From Bacteroidota bacterium (lineage in GTDB: Bacteria > Bacteroidota > Bacteroidia > Bacteroidales > GCA-2748055): a DNA stretch of 12,624 nucleotides. Under the pieces are notes generated by a model, which was given only the letters and a program-made list of their open reading frames with translations, made no database searches and had not been told where the DNA came from. The position numbers were made by a program, and so were the translations under genes. The first letter of the stretch is position 1; the number at the start of each line of letters is the position of its first letter. Below, one piece after another: positions 1 through 5,064 of this stretch. The stretch is taken from assembly GCA_024244665.1 (NCBI GenBank), contig JAAEOI010000542.1, positions 1-12,624 of the forward strand, in the 5' to 3' direction.

Positions 1-11
1 GATTTAGACAG

Positions 12-41
12 ATTATTCTTGGTGCATGCATCAAGAATAAT
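12..41. repeat. 30-bp near-perfect palindrome
   Basis: Ten-base arms ATTATTCTTG and CAAGAATAAT flank a self-complementary TGCATGCA core. The only imperfection is one G/T pair next to the core. It lies about 80 bp beyond the stop codon of the minus-strand flavoprotein gene. There is no T-run on either side, so it is a poor intrinsic terminator. A dimeric-protein binding site or an RNA hairpin that stabilises a 3' end fits better. The sequence shows the symmetry only; the role is inference. Confidence 0.6.
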
Positions 42-122
42 GCAATCCATACACAAATGGTAAAATAGGCCGAGTGCCATAGAAGAAATCCGAATCCCCT
101 CCGTAGTGATGAAGTTTGTCCC

Positions 123-1352
123 TTACAATTTCCCGGCTAACCAACCAGTTGAATAAGCAATCTGTAGGTTATAACCGCCTGTTTCAGCATCCACGTCGAT
201 CATCTCTCCAGCAAAAAAGAGCCCGGATACCAGCTTGGACTCCATTGTTTTCGGGAAGATCTCACTGGTGGATACACCGCCGGCGGTAATTATGGCCTCT
301 TTGAACGACCTGTGTCCTAGAACTTCAAAGCGGAAATCTTTCATCAGGTTTCTGATCCTCCTGCGCTCTTTAGATGATACCTGGTGACCCTCCTTTTCCG
401 GATCAATTCCAGCCATCTCCATGAAAACAGGGATCATGGATGAGGGTAGCCAATTCTTGAAAAGATTGGAGATCTGTTTTTTTCCCGCTTCATCCAGGTC
501 CCGAAGCAGGCGCGCATCCAGCTTCTGTTCATCCAGTGCAGGCTTCAGATCAAGAGAAAGCTCCACCTTATTATCCTGGTGCAATTCATCAACCACAATT
601 CTACTGAGCGTGAGTATGATGGGGCCCGATAATCCAAAATGGGTGAAGATCATCTCTCCGAAATCGGCTTCCCTCTTTTTATCATTCACCCAGACCGTTG
701 CTCTCACATTTTTCAGGGTAAGACCCTGTAGCTTTTGGGCCATATTTCCAGCTGTTTCCAGAGGGACCAGTGCAGGTCTCACCTGTTCAATGCTGTGCCC
801 AGCAGTCCGGGCCAGTTCATAGCCCTCCCCGTTGGATCCGGTTGCGGGATAGGATTTCCCGCCGGTGGCAAGGATCACCTTCCCGGCCCTGAACTCCACT
901 CCGTTAGCCTGAACACCCTTAATGGTGCCATCTTCAATAATCAGTTTTTCGACCCGTTCACCACAGCGGATCTCCACCTTCAGTTCATTAACCCAATTCA
1001 AAAGGGCCGATAGTACATCTGAGGATTTATTGCTGGCAGGAAAGTAGCGTCCACCCCTTTCACAGGTGGTGTCCACTCCGTACCTGTGAAGCAATTCAAG
1101 GATCCCATCTGAGAAAAAGTGTCCGAATGCACTTCGAAGAAAACGGCCATTGGGATAGACATGCCTGATGAATTCACCCACCTCTGCATCATTGGTGATA
1201 TTGCACCGCCCCTTCCCCGTGATCAGGAGTTTTCGGCCCTCCTGCCTCATCTTCTCCAGGACAAGCACCCTTTTGCCCACCTCTGCAGCACTACCGGCGG
1301 CAAGCAATCCGGCCGGACCGGCACCCACAACAATGACATCAAATTTCCCCAT
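123..1352 (-). CDS. BaiN/RdsA (HI0933/YhiN-like) family FAD-dependent oxidoreductase
   Basis: A predicted cytosolic flavoprotein of 409 residues, the usual length for this family. The N-terminal Rossmann motif GAGPAG (residues 10-15) binds the FAD dinucleotide. It is followed by the family signature GRKLLITGKGRCNITN (39-54), a GGKSYPATGSNGEGY block near 165-180, HFGLSGP near 237, and a C-terminal ITAGGVSTSEIFP ... FFAGEMIDVDAETGGYNLQ FAD-binding block. The family is called HI0933-like, YhiN or BaiN/RdsA. BaiN was linked to bile-acid dehydroxylation in gut clostridia and RdsA to other redox chemistry, but most members are uncharacterised, so no substrate is claimed. The ATG start places the Rossmann strand at residues 4-9, as expected. 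A TAnnTTTG promoter-like motif sits only a few bases upstream. Nothing upstream looks cotranscribed, because the adjoining 520 bp hold only gene debris. Confidence 0.93.
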   Translation of the reverse strand: MGKFDVIVVGAGPAGLLAAGSAAEVGKRVLVLEKMRQEGRKLLITGKGRCNITNDAEVGEFIRHVYPNGRFLRSAFGHFFSDGILELLHRYGVDTTCERGGRYFPASNKSSDVLSALLNWVNELKVEIRCGERVEKLIIEDGTIKGVQANGVEFRAGKVILATGGKSYPATGSNGEGYELARTAGHSIEQVRPALVPLETAGNMAQKLQGLTLKNVRATVWVNDKKREADFGEMIFTHFGLSGPIILTLSRIVVDELHQDNKVELSLDLKPALDEQKLDARLLRDLDEAGKKQISNLFKNWLPSSMIPVFMEMAGIDPEKEGHQVSSKERRRIRNLMKDFRFEVLGHRSFKEAIITAGGVSTSEIFPKTMESKLVSGLFFAGEMIDVDAETGGYNLQIAYSTGWLAGKL

Positions 1353-1358
1353 CGGCTA

Positions 1359-1366
1359 CAAAGATA
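1359..1366 (-). promoter_or_regulatory. candidate Bacteroidota -7 promoter element (TATCTTTG)
   Basis: On the minus strand TATCTTTG matches the Bacteroidota -7 consensus TAnnTTTG exactly and lies 6 bp before the flavoprotein ATG. A TTG triplet lies 22 bp upstream of it, slightly beyond the usual spacing to the -33 element. If used, transcription would begin at or next to the start codon, giving an almost leaderless mRNA. The match could be chance. Confidence 0.35.
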
Positions 1367-1493
1367 TCTTTTTACCCGATCGAGGAAACAACACTAATCC
1401 TTCATATGGCAACATCCTTAACCAGATCATTTATAATCTTGGATTCATGTCCACATTACCGTTTATGAATTCCGGCTGGTTGTAATTGAACAG

Positions 1494-1735
1494 CTATTCC
1501 TTGTAGAATTCCAGGTCCCACTGTGACATGACAAATGGTTTGCCAGCCGTTTCAAGGAAGGGATCCAGCACCACCGATTCAATATCCCGTTCAAAAATAG
1601 ACACTTCACTGGCTTTTATATTATTCCTGGTCCAGATTTCGGCAGGAGTCCGTCGAATCTTCGATACTCCAGTCGTGGGGCAGGTGAACCGGCTTCCTTC
1701 CGGAATTTCCAGTCAACATTGAAATCAGCCTGTCA
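1494..1735 (-). pseudogene. gene debris: GH2-glycosidase-like N-terminal scraps and an unidentified C-terminal tail
   Basis: The 520-bp gap 1353-1872 has no intact gene, but the minus strand carries protein-like pieces in different frames. One frame (about 1703-1735) reads ADFNVDWKFRKEAGSP, like the FN..W.F segment that opens many GH2 beta-galactosidase-family enzymes. Another frame (about 1654-1695) reads PVHLPHDWSIED, the LPHDWSIE signature that normally follows some tens of residues later in the same domain. A third frame (to the TAG at 1494-1496) reads through ASEVSIFERDIESVV, LDPFLETAGKPFV and ends MSQWDLEFYKE. It resembles a real C-terminus but I could not place it in a family. The simplest reading is a minus-strand coding region broken by deletions and frameshifts. 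The GH2 assignment rests on two short motifs, so confidence is limited. The rest of the gap (1353-1493 and 1736-1872) shows nothing further except the palindrome at 1828-1844. Confidence 0.42.
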
Positions 1736-1827
1736 GAAGTGACCGGGACTTGTCATCTGGGTACAAGAAAAGAAGGCGGTGTCCATTATGAGATACAGGC
1801 ACCTCGATAAAATTCTTAAGGGAGAGT

Positions 1828-1844
1828 TCATTATCAGATAATGA
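1828..1844. repeat. 17-bp AT-rich palindrome
   Basis: TCATTATC and GATAATGA are perfect 8-bp inverted arms around one central A. The element lies 29 bp past the stop codon of the minus-strand lipoprotein gene at 1873. As RNA it would form only a weak six-pair stem and has no following U-run, so terminator function is doubtful. A protein-binding site is possible. Confidence 0.35.
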
Positions 1845-1872
1845 TTTATCCCATACAACTTATCCGGGAAAA

Positions 1873-2412
1873 TCAGAAGACACTTCCGGTAACGGTGGCG
1901 TCGATACTGAATTCAAGTTCAATATTAACTCCGGAAACCGTACTGTATCCTTCCATACTGATGGTGAATTCGTTCACATCATCCAGGATGGCCGAAACTT
2001 CATCGTAGAAATCCCCCTGGTCATTCAGCATAAATGTGTTTCCCACTTCCATAGCCCAATCTTCCGGAAGGACCCAAGTGGTAGTGTTATCATTATCGGC
2101 AATGGTAATGACAGCATCCTTCAAAACAAGCACATCATCCTTACTTACACTGATTACCTCTGCGGTGACATTACCAACCCCAACCTCAACAATTTTCTCT
2201 GCGTACTTTTCAACCTCTTCATCATCCTTAGGATTAATGGTTTTGACCGCATCGAAATGATAATCAGCGGCTGCAGATTTTGTCATTGTCTCATCCACAT
2301 CGATACTCAGGACTCCACTCATGGTTGTGTCAACATCCACCCTAAACATCTCACATGAGGCCATTGCCAGGGTGACGATCATCAAAAATGCCAGCTTTTT
2401 CATTTGTTTCAT
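1873..2412 (-). CDS. small lipoprotein of unknown function
   Basis: Encodes a 179-residue protein with a short basic N-terminus, a hydrophobic stretch (residues 7-18) and a lipobox AMASC whose Cys20 would be lipidated after signal peptidase II cleavage, giving an envelope lipoprotein. The mature part is acidic, rich in Val, Thr and Asp, and looks beta-rich. A loose internal echo is visible near the N-terminus (VDVDTTMSGVLS and SIDVDETMTKSA). No catalytic motif is recognisable, and I do not assign a family. ATG codons at 2412 and 2403 are both possible; either keeps the signal peptide intact. A good TTTG / TATTTTTA promoter pair lies 37-68 bp upstream, so the gene is probably transcribed alone, with the decayed region downstream of it. 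Confidence 0.85.
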   Translation of the reverse strand: MKQMKKLAFLMIVTLAMASCEMFRVDVDTTMSGVLSIDVDETMTKSAAADYHFDAVKTINPKDDEEVEKYAEKIVEVGVGNVTAEVISVSKDDVLVLKDAVITIADNDNTTTWVLPEDWAMEVGNTFMLNDQGDFYDEVSAILDDVNEFTISMEGYSTVSGVNIELEFSIDATVTGSVF

Positions 2413-2448
2413 AGTTTCTAAACTTTAGTTCTACTTTCAGCTATTAAT

Positions 2449-2480
2449 TAAAAATAGCCCATAAATCATTCTAAGTCAAA
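2449..2480 (-). promoter_or_regulatory. candidate Bacteroidota promoter (-33 TTTG, -7 TATTTTTA)
   Basis: Reading the minus strand, TTTG (2480-2477) is followed after exactly 20 bp by TATTTTTA (2456-2449). The Bacteroidota primary-sigma consensus is TTTG, about 19-21 bp, TAnnTTTG, so only the last base differs. It lies upstream of the lipoprotein gene at 1873-2412 and predicts a leader of about 30 nt. The remaining 2481-2610 stretch shows no gene or clear terminator. Confidence 0.5.
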
Positions 2481-2610
2481 TGATCGAAGGCATTTCAATG
2501 ACTAATTTTACCAATCGCCTGATTACGGTGACATAGTTTCAACAGGCATTCCAACTAAAGGTATCATGAAAAACAGGACTTCCGTCAAAATTTCACATTT
2601 TTAACAGAGA

Positions 2611-3090
2611 TCAGGGATCACGGTCTGAATTCATGATTCTCATGGATTCAGATTCGGACCAATGGCAGATAGTCTCCATCTCATCCTCATCCAACCCTGC
2701 ATCCCCGTGTATAATCAGGAAACTTGGCAAAGGCATAGTGCCCGATTCAACCACCTCACATATACCGGAAAGTACCGAGATCTTCTTTCGTGGATCAAGC
2801 TGATTAAAATTACTGAAATTGACGGCCTCCTTCCCGCGCTGAATATGCCCGGACAGGTACCATGACACAGGAGAAATTTTACTGTACCAGGGATACCGGG
2901 AATTTTCGGAGTGACAATCATAGCAGGAGTTTTTCAAAAGGGCAGCCAAGTGAACAGGGGCTGACAGGCTGGTCAGCATATCGTGCTCCGGGGAACCCTC
3001 AAAGCGGTTTTGTTCCGGCTGAACAAATTGCATCACAATAAGTCCACCTGTCAGGATCAGTCCGGCTATTTTTATTCCTTTCCGTATCAA
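2611..3090 (-). CDS. heme-binding domain protein (Haem_bd-like, single CxxCH), TTG start
   Basis: A 159-residue protein with an N-terminal hydrophobic segment (about residues 5-22) that would act as a membrane anchor or uncleaved signal, putting the rest in the periplasm. The motif CYDCH (56-60) is a c-type heme attachment site. It is followed by SRYPWYSKISPVSWYLSGHI (64-83) and NFSNF, the pattern of the Bacteroidota heme-binding domain (Haem_bd). A TMP tripeptide (118-120) offers Met119 as a possible axial ligand. The frame stays open to an ATG at 3129, but that start would overlap the upstream gene by 43 bp and add a hydrophilic segment before the membrane anchor. I prefer the TTG at 3090-3088, which overlaps the upstream stop as TTGA and follows a purine-rich GGAGGGG site. 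Coupled translation with the upstream heme protein is likely. A role in electron transfer or redox sensing is inference. Confidence 0.85.
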   Translation of the reverse strand: MIRKGIKIAGLILTGGLIVMQFVQPEQNRFEGSPEHDMLTSLSAPVHLAALLKNSCYDCHSENSRYPWYSKISPVSWYLSGHIQRGKEAVNFSNFNQLDPRKKISVLSGICEVVESGTMPLPSFLIIHGDAGLDEDEMETICHWSESESMRIMNSDRDP

Positions 3091-3467
3091 TTCCCCTCCA
3101 TCAGCTTCGCAGACTCCTCTTCTGCCCAATTACAAACCAGCTCCTTCTGCTCATCCGATAGTGCTTTTTCGGGATTCCCCTTCAGGTACTTTTCAGGCGG
3201 CATACTGCCCTCTTTAATAACTTCACAAATCTCATCCAGCTTGGAGATCCTTTTGGTGAGTTTGTAATCATCCCATTTGCTAAAGTTTAAAGCAAGAGCT
3301 GACTTCTTATTGGAGGCATCCTTTGAATGGCAGACATTACATGATTTCTCCAGTACCTCCTCTATCTCGGCCGGGAATTCAGGGCCTGGAGGAGGATTGG
3401 AAATAAACGACTGAAACACAAGAAACAGGAAGATAATGGGAACGGGCAAGACAAGCGATTGTTTCAT
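3087..3467 (-). CDS. small periplasmic c-type heme protein, paralogue of the following gene
   Basis: A 126-residue protein with a signal peptide or membrane anchor (hydrophobic residues 5-22) and one heme attachment motif CNVCH (43-47). It lacks the PWYS...SW...HI segment seen in its downstream neighbour, so it is a shortened relative. The C-terminal half matches the neighbour well: ISKLDEICEVIKEGSMPPEKY aligns with ISVLSGICEVVESGTMPLPSF, and VCNWAEEES with ICHWSESES. Met89 in SMP is a candidate second axial ligand. Cys81 and Cys112, outside the heme motif, are both conserved in the neighbour and could form a disulfide. It is the first gene of a two-gene minus-strand unit and overlaps the next by 4 bp. 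The paralogy is seen in the sequence; an electron-transfer role is inference. Confidence 0.85.
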   Translation of the reverse strand: MKQSLVLPVPIIFLFLVFQSFISNPPPGPEFPAEIEEVLEKSCNVCHSKDASNKKSALALNFSKWDDYKLTKRISKLDEICEVIKEGSMPPEKYLKGNPEKALSDEQKELVCNWAEEESAKLMEGN

Positions 3468-3514
3468 AATGGTCTGTATTTAGTTAAAATGAGGATGGGT
3501 AAGATAATGAATTC

Positions 3515-3533
3515 CCTGAAACAATTGTTCAGG
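3515..3533. promoter_or_regulatory. inverted repeat in a divergent intergenic region
   Basis: CCTGAA (3515-3520) and TTCAGG (3528-3533) are perfect inverted arms with a 7-base spacer that includes CAATTG. With one bulged C the pairing extends outward by two to three more pairs. It sits in the 102-bp gap between the divergent heme-protein and lipoprotein genes, where an operator acting on both promoters would be placed. No clear TAnnTTTG element was found for either side here. Confidence 0.3.
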
Positions 3534-3569
3534 AACATTCCGAATAAAATAGTTAAATTGCAGATGTAA

Positions 3570-4049
3570 ATGGAATTGAAAATGAAAATGAGAATACCAA
3601 CTGCCATACTCTTCCTCTCTTTGCTGGTCTTTTCCAGTTGCCTGAACCTGGAGGAGGAACCCATCGTGATGATCAATCCATCTGCCCAGATCACTGCACA
3701 TGTTAAGGACAAGAAGATATATGCAACGGGCCTGATCACAGTAAATCCACAGGTTCTGAGCGTCGGGAATATTCCCATTATTTATGAGTTTACAGGCGAA
3801 CTGGCCATCTGGAACACCAACAGCGGGACCATTATCGATGGCAATTCACTCAGTGGAGGAGGGCTTTCCCAGGTATACACCGTATCGGCTGATACCACTG
3901 GCCATGACCGGTTTATTGTAATTGCTTCCGGAAGCATCAAAGCTTTTGCGGATATTAATAATGACGGGGAAGAATCCAATAACAAACTTGTTTCTGAAGG
4001 GGATTTTTACCAAGAATCCCAGTTTATAGTTTCTGAGCTGGTCGAGTGA
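3570..4049 (+). CDS. small lipoprotein of unknown function
   Basis: Encodes 159 residues. A basic start, a hydrophobic stretch (about 9-21) and the lipobox VFSSC with Cys24 mark an exported lipoprotein. ATG codons at 3570, 3582 and 3588 are all compatible with this. The mature part is beta-rich, and near its end carries DINNDGEE (128-135), a DxNxDG calcium-loop pattern like those in EF-hand or dockerin segments, though only one loop is visible. No family is recognised. It is the first gene of the plus-strand run leading to the PorP/SprF-like gene 49 bp downstream, but a promoter-like motif lies in that gap, so cotranscription is possible rather than certain. An outer-membrane accessory role is inference from position only. 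Confidence 0.82.
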   Translation: MELKMKMRIPTAILFLSLLVFSSCLNLEEEPIVMINPSAQITAHVKDKKIYATGLITVNPQVLSVGNIPIIYEFTGELAIWNTNSGTIIDGNSLSGGGLSQVYTVSADTTGHDRFIVIASGSIKAFADINNDGEESNNKLVSEGDFYQESQFIVSELVE

Positions 4050-4070
4050 ACCCATTTTATGACAAATTGT

Positions 4071-4078
4071 TATTTTTG
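4071..4078 (+). promoter_or_regulatory. candidate -7 promoter element (TATTTTTG)
   Basis: TATTTTTG is an exact match to the TAnnTTTG consensus and lies 20 bp upstream of the ATG of the PorP/SprF-like gene. No good TTTG is visible about 20 bp before it, so the -33 half is missing or weak. Confidence 0.35.
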
Positions 4079-4098
4079 TATTACCTTTCCTATTGCTT

Positions 4099-5052
4099 AT
4101 GGGATTGACCATTATATTTAGCAAAGGGAGTCAGGCCGCTGCAATCAGCCTGGCTTTGTTACTGGGCGGATTGGCAGGAGTTTCCCTAAACGGGCAGAGT
4201 ACTCCGTCAAAGATACTGTCGATCCCGGTATACCATCCCATGGTATTGAACCCGGCTTTCGTGGGCAGCAAAGACTTCACAAACATCAGCCTCACTACAA
4301 TTGCACTTAAGTCGCCCGACAGCCAGATTCTCAATGTTCACAAGCGAATTGCTTCGCCCGATGGTAAATACTCACACCTGGGATTCGGTGCTTATGTATT
4401 CCAGGAACAGTTCAATCTCTCCTGGAACTCGGGAGTTGCGCTGGCCGGTGCCTATCATTTTTCCCTGGACGATCAGAATCTTCATAACCTTTCGGCTGGT
4501 GCCACTGTGAAAGGGGTTTTTGCAGTACCTAAAGAGTCTGCCGAATCCATCTCCGACTCACTTTCAACGAAGTTCAGGCCCAACGTGGATGTCGGAGTCT
4601 ACTATTACGGGCCGCATGTATTTGCAGGCTTATCGGCAACAACACTGATTGTCCCAAACACTGACGGGGACAGCACCCTGAACTACTCCGACTTTGACAG
4701 GCAGTTTCATTTTTTCGGAGGGTATAAATTTTTAATAAGCAAGAAGCTGGGAATTGTAATCGAACCCTCACTCCTGCTCTCCGTCAACGATGAGACGATT
4801 AATGATCCCATCAAGGAGCTGATACCTTATCTGAAGGTTTACCTGAAGAATTTTTACTTGGGAACCTATATGAAAGACCTGGACATCTTCGCTCTATTCT
4901 TTCAATACCAGTTTCCGAAATTTTATACCGGAGTCTTCCTTGAGTTCCCCAGGATTGGCTTTCTCAGTGATGAGAATATTATTTTCGAAGTCTCTGTAGG
5001 CCTGAACCTGGGAAAAAGTGACCCCTTCTTTTTGAAGTACAGGCACTGGTAA
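4099..5052 (+). CDS. PorP/SprF family outer-membrane protein (type IX secretion-associated)
   Basis: A 317-residue protein with an N-terminal hydrophobic signal segment and a body of alternating beta-strand pattern ending in FEVSVGLNLG, as in outer-membrane barrels. The mature N-terminus has the family hallmark: a short segment reading YHPMVLNPAFVGSKDF, equivalent to the Y..N.LA.NPAYAGS.D motif of PorP/SprF proteins. The family-wide pattern of SLDDQNLHNLSAGATVKGVF and LSATTLIVPN also fits. PorP/SprF proteins are linked to type IX secretion and gliding; many paralogues per genome exist, and each is usually next to a PD40-containing partner, as here. The frame is open from a TTG at 4093, but the ATG at 4099 is the likelier start. 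It is followed after 12 bp by the PD40/SPOR gene, almost certainly cotranscribed. Whether this copy serves the core secretion machine or a substrate-specific variant cannot be told here. Confidence 0.87.
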   Translation: MGLTIIFSKGSQAAAISLALLLGGLAGVSLNGQSTPSKILSIPVYHPMVLNPAFVGSKDFTNISLTTIALKSPDSQILNVHKRIASPDGKYSHLGFGAYVFQEQFNLSWNSGVALAGAYHFSLDDQNLHNLSAGATVKGVFAVPKESAESISDSLSTKFRPNVDVGVYYYGPHVFAGLSATTLIVPNTDGDSTLNYSDFDRQFHFFGGYKFLISKKLGIVIEPSLLLSVNDETINDPIKELIPYLKVYLKNFYLGTYMKDLDIFALFFQYQFPKFYTGVFLEFPRIGFLSDENIIFEVSVGLNLGKSDPFFLKYRHW

Positions 5053-5064
5053 TATCTATTGTTC

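Noticed and set aside
1119..1485. Plus-strand open frames opposite the flavoprotein start
   Set aside because: They are complementary shadows of the well-supported flavoprotein gene and have no recognisable motif.
1688..1810. Plus-strand fragment NIEISLSEVTGTCHLGTRKE, ending in a stop at 1808-1810, loosely like a TIGR04076-type protein
   Set aside because: The resemblance is to a very short, weak pattern; the frame begins just after a stop with no start codon, and the same bases fit the minus-strand GH2-like scrap better.
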